From Ascarosepion bandense (Eukaryota; Mollusca; Cephalopoda; Sepiida; Sepiidae): a stretch of DNA of 64,000 nt. The DNA is taken from the NCBI GenBank assembly GCA_037127315.1, contig JBBBDQ010000916.1, forward strand, positions 124,001-188,000. Direction: 5' to 3'. The position numbers were made by a program, and so were the translations under genes. This document shows, one piece after another, positions 1-10,870 of the stretch; position 1 is the stretch's first letter, and every line of letters starts with the position of its first letter. The notes under the pieces are model-generated. The model was not told where the DNA came from and did no database searches. It worked only from the letters and a program-made list of their open reading frames with translations.

Positions 1-85
1 CAAACAAAGGCGTTCAGAAATCATAGAAGTTCTTATACAAAATATCAACTATTAATAACATCATCTACGTCCACGTCCAGAATGT

Positions 86-347
86 AAGTCAGTTAAGTGC
101 CATACGTAATACATGCTCGAGCGATTATATCTCGAAAGAGACATGATTGACTGTTTAAAAGATTTTGCTAGGAGTAGTTTGCTATTATTTCTGCGGTAGA
201 CATATTGCCAACCAAGGCTATGAAAACCAATCTGTCTTTGTATTTAACACATAGCTGGAGGGAGAAGCGACGGATTAATACCTTTCTCAGGATCATTTGC
301 GCATAAGTGAATGCAACGAATCCAACTAGAATTCGAACTCGACTCTC
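86..347 (-). mobile_element. tRNA-derived SINE, minus strand
   Basis: Reverse complement of the SINE seen most completely at 2668-2978 and 59641-59939. The 3' end (AGTCAGTTAAGTGCC as read on the plus strand), the 'cgaaagagacatgattgac' block, the 'ggattaatacctttctca' block and the B-box region (TTCGAACTCG) come in the expected reverse order. The tRNA-like 5' head decays past position 347. Diverged, with several small indels. Confidence 0.85.
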
Positions 348-356
348 CGCCCAGTG

Positions 357-818
357 GGCATTTTCGGGAATTTAGAATATGTTTACTTTTTAGCAACTTT
401 TAAAGTCTACATAATATCATGTATTATAACGATAGAACTAAAACCCTTTAAAATAGTTAATAGTTTAGCCGAAAGCAATCGAAATGAACAAACAAATATT
501 AAGTCCACACAAGAAAATACTTGTTCGCATATTATAAAAATATAATATATATTAATAACATATTATATATATTATATATTATAACAAGTACCTTGTTATT
601 CTTGCTTAACAAAATATTTAACTGCTCAAATACTCAACTTCAGCTGCTTAAATACTCAAATCTGCTTTGTATTACTGTACATTCTCTATAATTAGAAATC
701 CTTGATAAAACCGAAACAGACTGCAATGTCATTAGACCTGAACTGGCATCTCGCTTTCAGTTATTCACCTCTATAATGTAGCTTCCTGGTACCTTTTTTT
801 ATAACTACTTTCATGGTC
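357..818. other. gene-free AT-rich stretch
   Basis: No coding frame or family recognised. It holds an impure AT-rich run at about 540-590 and nothing else I can support. Confidence 0.6.
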
Positions 819-871
819 ATTTTTTAATCATTTCACTCCAAGCAAGCTGACAACGTCACTAGTGCGCAGGG
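819..871 (-). mobile_element. LINE 3'-terminal tail fragment
   Basis: On the minus strand this reads TGCGCACTAGTGACG then GCTTGCTTGGAGTGAAATGA and a short A tract. The same tail ends the LINE copies at 13380-13432 and 29600-29650 and occurs in antisense at 10361-10432 and 44497-44560. Only the last 50 or so bases of the LINE are present, and they abut the SINE at 872. Confidence 0.75.
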
Positions 872-1080
872 TGAGTCAGTCAGTTAAGTACCAAGCGTAA
901 TACACACTTTGGCTGAAGATGTCTTTTTCGGGAAATGAATGACTGGGCAGAAAATTTTCACGTAATAGGTTGTCATTACTTTCTTCTGTAGACTGGTTGC
1001 CAACTAATGCTGTAGAATTCCAATCTATGATGTTAACACATCACTAAGTCCTGGGTCTGACATATAGGTGGAGATACTAA
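872..1080 (-). mobile_element. SINE, minus strand, head missing
   Basis: Starts with GTCAGTCAGTTAAGTACC and keeps the blocks for 'gactgggcagaaaattttcacg' and 'gtagactggttgccaac', then decays near 1080 before the tRNA-like head. Its 3' end is joined without a gap to the LINE tail at 819-871, so the junction reads SINE 3' end then LINE tail then A tract. Confidence 0.8.
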
Positions 1081-1537
1081 TAAATATCCATAGTAATTGT
1101 TATGGTTTATAAAATGGCGAGTGTTCTAAAAATAGAAAATGATAGACACACTGACACCAAGAATTCAAAATTGGGCGGCGAAATAAGAAACTGTTTCTTT
1201 TGGTAAAAGTAGGAGTAAGAGTAGGAGTAAGAAGTATGGAGTTAAGGACAGTAGTTTTGTATAGGAGTTTTGAAAAGGGAAAGACGCTAGTCAGTTGACC
1301 ACTAGAGTCCAGAAGGGATAGGCTCGTTTACTACTAGCATCCCACAGTGAAGAGAATTTAGCTAGTCTGCTCCTGTATCCACACCAAATTTAAAGGTTGT
1401 ATCTTGATGTAAAAACCTAAAGTTTTATACCAAAAATAAACATCATTAATTCAAGTTTGTGTTATCTTCTAATTATACCAAAACGAAGCAACACAACAGT
1501 GGTGACCACGACATACGAACAGAAAGCAACCTCATAT

Positions 1538-1540
<3 letters not shown>
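1081..1540. other. gene-free stretch
   Basis: No gene or repeat family recognised. A short run of GTAGGAGTAAGA-type units lies at about 1208-1232. Confidence 0.5.

Positions 1541-1599
<59 letters not shown>
1541..1599. repeat. (TA)n microsatellite
   Basis: Uninterrupted AT dinucleotides for almost 60 bases. It sits directly before the gypsy gag frame and translates into a spurious Tyr-Ile run. Confidence 0.98.
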
Positions 1600-1602
<3 letters not shown>

Positions 1603-1606
1603 ATAT

Positions 1607-2628
1607 ATGGTGCAAACAGGAGAGGAAACGACTCATCAAGTCAATATCAAGGCACTGGAATTCATGGAAACTACTGTAAATGGATGGTTTACGATATTAG
1701 AAGCCCAGTTTCACTTGCGAAATGTGACAGCGTCGAAAACAAAGTTTTATACAGTAACATCGTCGTTACCAGCTGAAGAAGTGGGTAAACTACCAAATGC
1801 TACCCTCGCATCACAAGACTACGAGGAATTAAAACGAACTCTGATAGAAGCTCACGAACAAACAAAACCGGAGCTTCTAGAAAAATTAATGTCGGCTACG
1901 ACTATTTCAGGACGACCGTCGACATATTTGCAAAAAATGCTATCCGTAGCTAAACGGATAGGTATTAGCGACGACATTCTGAGACACAAATTTGTGCAGG
2001 CATTACCGTCAATAATAGCTCCAGTAATAGCCTCGCAAAAAGATTTAAACCATACACAACTTGGCAGGTTAGCAAATGAACTGATGCCATTATTGAATAA
2101 CAATAAGGCATTTGTTGTTCAGCGACCCTTATCTACTAAGAATAACTCACAAACAAATTATAAAGGAGAATACAGCCAAGAAACTTCAGTGCCACTAAAT
2201 GCCAGGCCGGATCGGAATAGCCAACGGACAAAAATTTACAGAGCACATATTTATTTCGCCAATGAAGCAAGAACATGTAAACCTTGGTGTAAATGGCCCA
2301 AAAAGAACAAGCTACAAATGTTGCCTAGTTCCCGACCAGCAACACCTACGGGAAATGATTAGGAAAACTAATCGGGCGAACAAGTTCAGTCCAACGAGGT
2401 TCGCCGCTATCAGAAATTAGCGCAAAATTAGGGGCTACCAAATTAAAATTTATTGTAGATACTGGCGCAAGTATCTCAATATTACCAACTTCTGCAATAA
2501 ATGGTATTAAATTAAAACCGATTCCCAGATCACTATCCACTGCAAATGGGGAGAAAATAAACGAAGCAACACTACATAATCTTCAAATGGCACGTGACAA
2601 AATTTGGGCCCAATCGTATTATTAGTTT
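1607..2628 (+). mobile_element. Ty3/gypsy-like gag and protease fragment, broken
   Basis: An open frame of 251 codons from 1607 resembles gag of Ty3/gypsy-type elements: W-F-x-x-L-E-A-Q-F at the start, then LRHKFVQALPS and a basic tail with a degraded zinc-knuckle-like stretch (CKPWCKW). The aspartic protease follows in a different frame at about 2395-2625, with the active-site motif FIVDTGASISILP (codons from 2449). The frame must shift between gag and protease, and the protease frame stops after WAQSYY at about 2625. RT, RNase H and integrase are absent. Gag and protease roles are known for the family. The element is 3'-truncated and certainly inactive. Confidence 0.8.
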
Positions 2629-2655
2629 AAAAATTACATTTATTTAAGGGAAGCT

Positions 2656-2667
2656 ACTGTTGCAAAT
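2656..2667. repeat. target-site duplication, left copy
   Basis: ACTGTTGCAAAT at 2656-2667 is repeated exactly at 2979-2990, bracketing the SINE. Confidence 0.85.
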
Positions 2668-2978
2668 GCAAGGATGTGCGTTGTGGTGCATTGGATATCA
2701 ACGCTGAACGAGAAATCGGGGAGCCGAGTTCGAATTCCAGCTGAATTCATTGCATTCACTTACGCGCAAATACCCTTGGGAAAGGTATTAATCCGTCTAT
2801 TCCTTCCAGTTATGGGTTAAATAACAGGACAGATTGGGTTCTATAGCTTTGGTCGGCAACCAATCTACCGCAGAAAGCAATGGCAACCTACTGCGGGATA
2901 ATCTTCTGCCCAGTCAGTCATGTCTCTTTCGAGACATGATCGCCCAAGCGTGTTTCACGTATGGTACTTAACTGACTG
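2668..2978 (+). mobile_element. full-length tRNA-derived SINE
   Basis: Reference copy for the family here. The 5' head is tRNA-like, with an A-box-like TGGTGCATTGGATATC and a B-box-like GAGTTCGAATTCC, which in tRNA-derived SINEs form the internal RNA polymerase III promoter. The body carries CCTTGGGAAAGGTATTAATC and TCTTTCGAGACATGATCG, and the end is TTAACTGACTG. There is no poly-A. The 12-bp direct repeat on both sides (2656-2667, 2979-2990) marks target-primed insertion and a fairly young copy. Confidence 0.95.
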
Positions 2979-2990
2979 ACTGTTGCAAAT

Positions 2991-3530
2991 TTTCAAAACG
3001 ATGTAAAAATTTTATGTGTGGATAAAGTACTGCTTTCTGATGGGAAAAATACCGCTCAAACAAAGCTTGATAAGTGTTATCCGCTCCGTCAGAAAGAGGG
3101 CGTATGCTGACTTTAAATGCAGTCGTAAATATGTGACAATGAATTAAACATGGCTCCACCACTTCACTTAAGGAAGACATCGCCAAAAAACTACCACAAA
3201 TGAAAAAGAGAAAGTGATCTTTACCAAGACAACGCACTGTGTCACAAGTCAATCGAAACGATAGCAAAACTACATGAACTGCACTTCGAATTGCTTCGCA
3301 TTCACCATATTCTCCAGATCTTGCTCCCAGCGACTACTGGCTATTTGCAGAAAGCAAAAGAATGCCCCATGGAAAGAGATTTGGCTCTAATGAATATGAG
3401 GTGTATTTTGAGGCTAAAGACAAATCGTTCTACAAAAAGGGCATCGAATTGTTAGAGAAGCGTTGGAATAAGTGTATCACCCTAGAAGGACACTATGAAT
3501 AAAATCGAATTTTGCTTAAAAAATATTTCT
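2991..3530 (+). mobile_element. mariner transposase 3'-half remnant
   Basis: Reading across frames, fragments match the C-terminal half of mariner transposase: DIAKKLPQMKKRKVIF, then the second catalytic Asp region (YQDNALCH), then YSPDLAPSDYWLF with the third catalytic Asp of the D,D34D triad, and a C-terminus GIELLEKRWNKCITLEGHYE followed by a stop at about 3499. At least two frameshifts separate these pieces, and the first catalytic Asp is missing. No terminal inverted repeat was identified. The family carries out cut-and-paste DNA transposition at TA; this copy cannot. Confidence 0.8.
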
Positions 3531-3588
3531 TTATGAGTTATCAGTTTTTATTAGGTATCAATCTGTCACTTCTCGCTGGGAAAAAAAT

Positions 3589-3690
3589 TGACGGATTGAT
3601 AACTTTTCCAAAGTGTATTTGCACGTTAAGTAAATGTAGCAAATTCAACTAGAATACGAACTCGACTCTCAGATTTTTGGTTCTGAGCTG
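3589..3690 (-). mobile_element. SINE fragment, minus strand
   Basis: Matches the head-proximal third of the SINE in reverse complement: 'gacggattgataacttttcc', 'aaattcaactagaatacgaact' and the B-box region. About 100 bases remain. Confidence 0.8.
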
Positions 3691-3704
3691 ATATTACTGC
3701 ACCA

Positions 3705-4235
3705 CCATACAGAGAGAGTAAAATAGAGTACAGGTAGTATCAACTTTTGGAGATTGTAACTATCAGGGAAGACAGTAAACGGAAAGAAGGAAGTGTGAGT
3801 AATTAAACTGTTAGAATAGAAGAGGTGGTTACACTTAACTATTTCAATGTTAAATGGATTGATACTAGATGCTAATCTACTATCACACCTAAATTCATGT
3901 TGTGGAAACACCAGAGAAAAAGTTTGTTAGAGCAGTTGCCATGAAAATATTTGTAGAAAAGGCACAAAGAAGCCACATCACTTCGGTAGGAATTGACTGA
4001 AGTTAAAACGCCAAGTCAGGATTGATTATATTGCAGACTCTTCTTTTAATTTTATCGAGAACCTTGACATAAATAGCAGGAACACCCGAGCAGAAAAAGC
4101 AACAACATTCGATGCAGGTACGAATGGTAGATTTATAAAAGTGCAAAATAGATTCTAATGAGAAAAATTTCCTGACTCGACACAGTGAGCTAAACTTTTT
4201 AACAGTATATGCAGCTATAGTTTCATGTATGTTGG
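3705..4235 (-). mobile_element. jockey/CR1-like LINE, C-terminal remnant
   Basis: Minus-strand frames match the C-terminus of the LINE ORF seen intact at 28931-29467: SSLCRVRKFFSLESIL, YKSTIRTCIECC, LDKIKRRVCNII and, further on, DSRLASSINPF and FPDSYNLQKL. Frame changes and stops break it, and the segment between LDKIKRR and DSRLA is partly lost. 5'-truncated, as LINE copies commonly are. Confidence 0.85.
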
Positions 4236-4537
4236 CCTCCGTTTTGATATCGAGTAAGAACGTTTTTCTATGGTTGTTAATTTCTTTGATGATCAAGTTC
4301 TATTCTAACAGTTTAATCTCTCGGATTTTTGCTAGTGAAACTCTCTTCGGTTTTTTGTTTTCAAGTTAAGTCTGGTTTTCAGAAATATCAATGCAGCATC
4401 ACTTGTTCTTTTCTATGTTCTCAATTTATTCCTTTCATTTTTCTAGCTCGTTAATAAGTTTCTTTGCTACATTTCACACACATTAAACTGTTGCGTGCTT
4501 CTTAGTGATATTGGTGCCGTGCTTGTGGAGAACAGAT

Positions 4538-4539
<2 letters not shown>
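4236..4539. other. gene-free stretch
   Basis: Nothing recognised apart from AT-rich sequence leading into the (TA)n tract. Confidence 0.5.

Positions 4540-4589
<50 letters not shown>
4540..4589. repeat. (TA)n microsatellite
   Basis: About 25 TA units. A hammerhead-like motif lies 70 bases downstream on the minus strand. Confidence 0.98.
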
Positions 4590-4591
<2 letters not shown>

Positions 4592-4660
4592 ATATAGAAT
4601 TCTAACAATGTTAAGAAATTTGACAAATAGAAAATGTTTCATTGAAATTAAATTTAATTA

Positions 4661-4687
4661 CGCGTTTCGCCTTTCTAGGTTTTATCA
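4661..4687 (-). ncRNA. hammerhead-like ribozyme core (candidate)
   Basis: On the minus strand the order is CTGATAA, then CCT-AGAA-AGG, which can form a three-pair stem II with a tetraloop, then CGAAACGCG. Hammerhead cores read CUGANGA, stem II, GAAA, so this has one change (CTGATAA). It lies next to (TA)n, like the candidates in the PLE zone. Stems I and III were not resolved. Could be chance. Confidence 0.35.
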
Positions 4688-4809
4688 GATTATAAAACGA
4701 AAGGAAAAAGGTATATGTGTGCGTCTATATGTATGTGTTTGTGTGTGTGAGAGGAAGTGTGTATTTGAGTGTGCGTGTGTGTATATTTTTGTGTATGTTT
4801 AAATAATGA

Positions 4810-5700
4810 ATCGTAATACATTTTACATAAGCTAACGGTTCAAGTGGTTAATAAAAAAGAAAAATTAGTAACTTCTTAAAAAGCCGTTAATATTTCTTTT
4901 GTATCCTTTTTATAATTCTTAATAGAAGTCTAAAGTTGTTAATATATATAAAAACCGGGAAACTATATTTCAGCAGGTGATTATAGAAAATGCACAAAAA
5001 CAAGAAATGTTTTACTCGTGTTAGTAAGTGATCAAAGCCAGGTGATGCAACAGTTAGCGCCACCTACGTAAGTTTTTGTTGATATAATATTTCTAACAAA
5101 ATAACAACTTTCTTGGGATAAAGATTCACGTAAAATAGAACTCCGAGCTGTAAAAATATACAATATATAATCTGAATAAAAAGCACCTCGAGTCAGTTAC
5201 AATACAAACTGTTTACATTATCATAACGTCTAATAACAACTTTTCAATATTTACAGCTAAATGTTACCAGAATAGAATTTATAATTGAGAAACTGACTGC
5301 AGAATGTTATAGGTTGGCTGGAAGCCATGCCGACCAGACCCTTACCTAAGCAAAAATGCGACAACCTCAGTTAAACTTATAAAATTCTATAAACATCAAA
5401 ATTGCTTTGATAAATCGGAATAATCTTTCCAATCTGCGACTCTGTCTCGAGAAACCAATATGTTTTTATGCCAGACAAGTTATCTCGTCATCTGGCAATC
5501 AATAAAGCTATGTCAGTTCATTTTCAGATGCTAGTTTTCAGGAGGAAAGAAAGCCAGGTTTAAGAATTATTTAGAAGATAATCATGCAAAAATCCTCAAA
5601 TCGATGAAAACTTTGCAATGACATTGTAAAAATAGCAAATGTGTTTCACAACAGTTTAAATTGCATAGAATAAGACGTAATTATGTTGTTATTATGGATC
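4810..5700. other. gene-free AT-rich stretch
   Basis: No coding frame, RNA or known repeat recognised. A GT-rich run at about 4710-4795 precedes it. Confidence 0.5.
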
Positions 5701-5704
5701 AGAT

Positions 5705-5775
5705 CAGAAGCTTGTCTCGTTAGAACAATTACGACTGAGTAATGAGTTCGAACCTTACTGGGAGCCCAATAATTT
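5705..5775 (+). mobile_element. tRNA-like dispersed repeat (single unit)
   Basis: AAGCTTGTCTCGTTAGAAC, then ACGACTGAGTAATGAG, then a B-box-like GAGTTCGAACC and ACTGGGAGCCC. This follows the minus-strand reading of the array at 19325-20135 (AAGCTTGTCGCGC, ACGACTGAATA, GAGTTCGATCC, ACTGGGTGCCCC). A T-arm-like stem and acceptor-like end suggest a tRNA-derived SINE distinct from the abundant one. Confidence 0.5.
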
Positions 5776-6984
5776 TGTCATTTTGCCACATGTAAACTAT
5801 GTTTAGAATATCGCCATATTCGCGCTCTCGGCGATAATGTTCTGTATAGAGATTGATACAGTTCCTATTTTGGTTTAAATGTGTCTGATCTGAGAGATAC
5901 AGAGTCCCGCATCTTAACAGACGGGTGTTAGTGTGTCCAACACAATTATTTATAGACTGTTTTCATCTGAAACACAGTTTCTTATGGGGCATATCTTGAA
6001 TAGAAAGTGAGAAACCCAAGTGATTTACTGAACAAACTGAATCCTCAGAGTTACAAAAGATAAGGATCACACACGTTTTTCATATTTGTAGCTAGAAAAT
6101 AAATTTCAAATGTTCTCTAGTGTTTTAGTTAAAGAAATGCTCTGTGCTTAAAACTTGTGAATTAAATATTGTCACATTTCATTTCAGAAAAAAATTACTT
6201 AAAAATACGTCAAACATTCTCTAGAAAAGGTCTTACATTGTAACTATTCAGAATAACCGGTTTATACGCTTGTCATGATTTATAAAGATTGTGACAAATA
6301 AAGTCGCTAGTAATTTTTGTACAATAATTGCACTCATCGATTATTAATGTTCAAATATAGTCAATCGATATTCTTTTTTTGACTTGTTTTTACTTTGTAC
6401 CATTTTAGTTTTTATTAAAAACTGACAATAAAAATTAATAAATTGTAATTGTATTTGTTTACATATTTTTTGCTTTGCATGTTTTTTGATAATTTAAATC
6501 GCAAAAACTGATTATTTAGTCAATGCAAATTAATTTCAGCCGCTGCCTCCTGATAAATGAAACCAAAAAATACTTTGTCATTTTTGTGCAAACTGTTCAT
6601 TTTGTGTGCATTTGTCTTTTTGTTTGCATATGTTTGCTTGGTGTTTTCTTGCTTTGTAATTATTGTTCTGTCTAAATTATTTTTATTTTCAGTTTTTAAT
6701 CCTCCTCGTTACAAATGAGATTACTCGCTTGGATTTGCTGGAAACTGTTATTTCGTTTCCTTTACTACCGAATTAAATTTTTGAGTTTCAGTTTAAACGA
6801 ATATCTGTCGGTTATTTAATGTCAGAAAGGTGAAGTTTTAGAGTAATATATTTCTTTCGATTTCCTACCAAAGTAAATATTTTCTTCTCCAAAAGAGAAT
6901 TGCTGGAATTTTTACTGTAAGCTTATTTTGGATTTTTATACATTCGTAGTAGTTTGACTCAAGTTTAGAAGGTAACAATTTTCC
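5776..6984. other. gene-free AT-rich stretch
   Basis: I see no gene, RNA or repeat family here. Confidence 0.5.
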
Positions 6985-7105
6985 CATAGTTTGAATCCTA
7001 ACAGGTTCTTCTATCCATGGTTAAAGTTGACCTGGATACAAAAGCAACTAAGAGGGAGTTCTATGATTCTCAGACCCTCCGAATCAAAGGCCTTGCTGCT
7101 GGATG
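6985..7105. repeat. possible dispersed repeat shared with 40668-40790
   Basis: The string GAATCCTAACAGGTTCTTCT, then GACCTGGATACAAAAGCAACT and a later CAGACCCTCCG, parallels GAACCCTAACAGGTGCTACT, GGACCTGAGAAG and AAAACCTCCAG at 40680-40785 in the same order. Weak but ordered similarity; family unknown. Confidence 0.3.
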
Positions 7106-7922
7106 CAGTTTATCGACATGCCCAGGACCAGATTTAATTTTTAAATCAATTTCAGCAAAGATGAAACAGATAAAGAAAGAACATGAGTAATACAATTATA
7201 ATGCGTTATAATATGAACGAAGATTTTCATTAAAATCATTGTTTTTAGTTTAGTCGTATAGTCAAAATAATTTTTTTACCATGTCTCTTCGAGGCTCTCT
7301 ACAATTTCATTGGTTTCGTAGTTCTTGAAAATATTATCTTTTTACTATCTATAGCAATCCCTGATCTGCCATCAATTAGCACGCGCACATTGGATAAGTT
7401 AGTCAATGTTTCTTTTCCCTCGTCTTATCTTAAATAAGACCTGATGGTTAGATACTCAAATTCCTCATCTTCATTATATATTTAAGAAAGTCAACTATTA
7501 TTTACTGAATTTGGATCCTGCAGTTATTGTTCCAGTGTCTTTAACGCATCCACACATCTTTATTTATCAGAATCCGAATTAGTTCAATTATGCGGCTGAC
7601 TAAGCTAGTTTTCTGTAAGAAATTGCATTCATTTATACTTGGCTTCTTTGGCATTATTGTATAAGTTAATTTACTAATTTTTTCCAGTGGGTTCATCCCT
7701 AAGAACATAATGTCAAAAATATAGAATATCTTGATTATGAAGATATTACTTATCATGTAGCCATTATATTACGTTCTCCTGAAGGACCTATTTTAGCAGA
7801 GTATTTAGGACGCTAGCTCGTTATTTAATAATCTACTAGTCAATGCAGATACAAAGTGAATTTACAATAATGTCATGATTTGTCAACTTTGTCTTGTATA
7901 AGAATATCTACAGTGGCGTGAT

Positions 7923-7956
<34 letters not shown>

Positions 7957-8515
7957 ATATATATATATCGATGAAATATGTTATGACAAATAAATAAGAA
8001 AGTATCGAAAACTTCTATTTTAACATGAAATGGCGCCACTGGAAAAGGTTAATGTAGATTGTGTTCTTTTGAAATTGTTTTTTTTTCTGATAACGCAGAT
8101 TCATCGGCGGTCTTATCAAAGAAGAAATTTTCTACATTGTCTAAGTTTTACTGCAAAGAATTTGTCACTTTAACTGAGCCGGTTCATACCGACTTAGAAG
8201 TTTCTTGAGGACACCGTTATGATGTTGTCACTCATTTGGGCTGTGATATTTTTTACCGTCTTTCTTTCTTATTTATATGGAACATGGTGTGAATTGATAT
8301 TTTATATGAGTGATTTTATTTACTTGCAATTGGATGGTTTTGGTTATCTTTTTATTTATTACTCTTTTTTTGTGCATGTGTTCGATTGCTTTTTATTTGC
8401 GTGTTTGTGCGCACGTGCGTGTGTGTAAGGTATTTGTACCTGTAAATGCATATGTGTTCAGTTAATTTACAAATAAATATAATTTTAATACAGTAAGGTT
8501 CACACTTTACAAGGC
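7106..8515. other. gene-free AT-rich stretch with (AT)n at 7923-7949
   Basis: Contains a short (AT)n tract followed by a duplicated TATATCGATGAAATAT unit (about 7946-7980). No coding frame recognised. Confidence 0.5.
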
Positions 8516-8519
8516 CAGA

Positions 8520-9990
8520 GACAAACTCGAGATAGTGGGTTACGTTAGGAGGCCATTGGAGAGAATTTTGATGGTTTTGATACTATGTAAGTGGCATGCT
8601 GTGTTCTTGCCGTCAAGGTTTGATTTAGTGGAGGCCCAGGGAATGTAGTTCATCTGAGCATTTTCCGTAGAAACAGCGGTAGTGTAGAGAGAGGCATGCT
8701 GCATCTTACTTGCCTCTGTAGCAATAGATGTACGAGTTGCACTTTCAGGGTACGGTGCCTCCTTGAGAGAACATCCGTTATCCCAATGGGTGTTAGTTTG
8801 AGGTGAGGACGGTGACGCTGGAATGTGACTAGCGTTAGTGTTCGAGGTACTGAATGCAACCAACCAGTTTTTACCCTATGGGCAGTTTTGCAAGATCGGG
8901 ATAGAAATCAGTCGCTATTATCTGAACATCAAAAGTTTTAGAGGTGCGCCCATACATAGTCGTATCATCGGCAGAGATGATCTGAGAATATTCTTAGACA
9001 GATGATTTATGTAAGTCAAAAATAGTGTTGTTTTGAAAAATAACCCGTTTGCATTTACCTTTAGAGCTACGGAATACTGACCATTAAAAACTATCTTCAG
9101 GCACCTATCTGTTAGGAAGCATTTTATGAGAGTTTGCTACACTTTGTTGAAAGCCTTTGAGGTATCTAATGCTATGGTCCTCAAAACGTGTTTGTCGTCA
9201 AGAGCCTAACTTATTCAGTGAGTGATGGTAATTAGGATACCGGCAATGGGTCCGACCAATTAAAACCTACACTGCAAGTCTCTGAATAGGTTAGACTTTT
9301 GTATGTGCTCAACGACCTATTGATTATGGGTCCAAAAGTTTTACTCATGATATTAAGGAGACTGATGGTTCTGTACTAGGAGGAGGAAGATCGCACGCCC
9401 GCGCTCTTGAAAATCGAGCATACGCTTGACACCTTCCCCAGGCTTGGGAAGCATTTGTTTTTCAGGCAACGGTTGAATAAGATCGCTAGGATGTGGGGTA
9501 ATTACGTGTTGATAATCTTAAAGACAACCTCTGAAATTCTGTCTGTCCCTGTTGCTTTCTTGGGATCACGTTCTTTAATATGTCTAGGGATCTCTTGTAA
9601 TGGAAATATTACTGAGATTGTGCTCAAAGAGATGTGGGAGGTTATGGAAGGGGATGGTCATGTTAATACAACATTGCGTTAGAAGCAAAGATCGAGGCAA
9701 AGATATTCACCTACTCTGTCCAAGAAGATATGGACTCGGGGTCATTTGTAATTATTATTGATTCTTTCTTCCTGATAGTCAGGGATATGACCGTTCAAGT
9801 AACGCTGAAGGAGGCCATCGTATCAGTTGGTGTATAAATTGGGGCTATTGCAGTGCGATTTTGTGAGGCTCTCGGTGCAATAATGATACTGCTACGGCAG
9901 TATCTCTGAAAGATTATCCCCAGATTATTTGTATATGAAACTCCTGCGGATGTGTCTGTCGCACTCCCTACTACACCATTTGCCGTTGAA
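8520..9990 (-). mobile_element. decayed jockey/CR1-like LINE, RT domain
   Basis: Read on the minus strand from about 9640 downward: DPKKATGTDRIS, VFKIIN, then a long stretch typical of RT fingers (CSIFKSAG, YRTISLLNIMSKTF, IINRSL), then ALDTSKAFNKV (motif A region), LFLTYINHLSKN and SADDTTMYGRTSKTF, where ADD is the catalytic pair. The C-terminal part continues to about 8540. Many frameshifts and stops. Composition is less AT-rich than its flanks, as expected of old coding sequence. Related to, but more diverged than, the copy at 11826-13432, so it may be another subfamily. Confidence 0.8.
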
Positions 9991-10189
9991 TTTTTAAAGT
10001 AAAACATATAAATTTAATATTATGCATTCAAATTAAGATCATCTCCAACTCTGTATTTTGTAGCCGTGACTTACCTCGGCAACCTAAACGGGCCAGAGTC
10101 GTGTGTATGTTGTGTAAGGGAGTGTGGCGACGGCGAATTAGCGAGCGTTGGTCAGATGGAGAATCGGACAGCACTTCGTGATAAACAGA

Positions 10190-10300
10190 ATTGGTGTCAC
10201 TTGTAGCCGTTTATATTTACTGTGCTGAGCACTCATTGGCTGAGTGGTAGCCAGGTGTATAAAACGTGGTATGCTCATATAGAGGGGCGTCGTCGTTGTA
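10190..10300 (+). promoter_or_regulatory. CCAAT/TATA-like promoter, possible LTR or element promoter
   Basis: CATTGGC (reverse of GCCAATG) at 10234-10240 is followed by TATAAAA at 10258-10264 in a GC-richer island of about 300 bases (10060-10350) that differs from the AT-rich surroundings. A stretch rich in CGTCG follows. It could be a pol II promoter of a lost retroelement. There is no downstream gene. Confidence 0.3.
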
Positions 10301-10360
10301 TTCGTGCCGTCGTTCGCGTGAGAATAGCGTTTCGGAAATTAAGACAAGACCTGTGGTTTG

Positions 10361-10432
10361 TTTTTTTTTTGTTTTTTTTTTAATCATATCACCCCAAGCA
10401 AGGCGATAACGCCACTGATGCGCAGGGGGCTA
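10361..10432 (-). mobile_element. LINE 3'-terminal tail fragment
   Basis: T tract followed by ATCATATCACCCCAAGCAAG, GCGATAACGCCACTGATGCG and CAGGGGGC: antisense of the LINE tail at 29600-29650. It leads straight into the 153-bp repeats, so those may be part of this element's 3' untranslated region. Confidence 0.75.
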
Positions 10433-10442
10433 CGTAAGAGTA

Positions 10443-10870
10443 AAAAGATTGGAAAAGAGAAAGCCGGAAACCGCATCCTAAACAGGAAACAAGGGATGAG
10501 CCCCTTCACCTGTTCAATAGACGTGGGTGGAGTGTAAACCGGGCGATAGTTTAGTCTATCTACTCCAATTGAAAACAAAAATAAAGAAAAGAGTGAAAAG
10601 ATTGGAAAAGAGAAAACCGGAAACCGCATCCTAAACAGGAAACAAGGGATGAGCCCCTTCACCTGTTCGATAGACGTGGGTGGAGTGTGAACCGGGCGAT
10701 AGTTTAGTCTATCTACTCCAATTGAAAACAAAAATAAAGAAAAGAGTGAAAAGATTGGAAAAGAGATAACCGGAAACCGCATTCTAAACAGGAAACAAGA
10801 GATGAGCATCTTCAACTGTTCAATAGACGTGGGTGGAGTGTGGACCGGGCGATAGTTTAGTCTATCTACT
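10443..10870. repeat. 153-bp tandem repeat, 2.8 units
   Basis: The anchor AAAAGATTGGAAAAGAGA starts at 10443, 10596 and 10749, exactly 153 bases apart. Each unit then carries CCGGAAACCGCAT, AACAGGAAACAAG and GACGTGGGTGGAGTGT. The third unit ends near 10870 without its last 30 or so bases. Units differ at only a few positions. Because 153 is a multiple of three, the minus strand stays open for all copies; I regard that as a by-product, not a protein. Flanked by LINE tail (left) and gypsy leader (right). Confidence 0.95.

Noticed and set aside
4536..4802. Tyr-Ile repeat followed by Cys/Val repeat frame
   Set aside because: Translations of (TA)n and (TG)n microsatellites. The same applies at 1459, 45347, 51844, 55319 and 59882.
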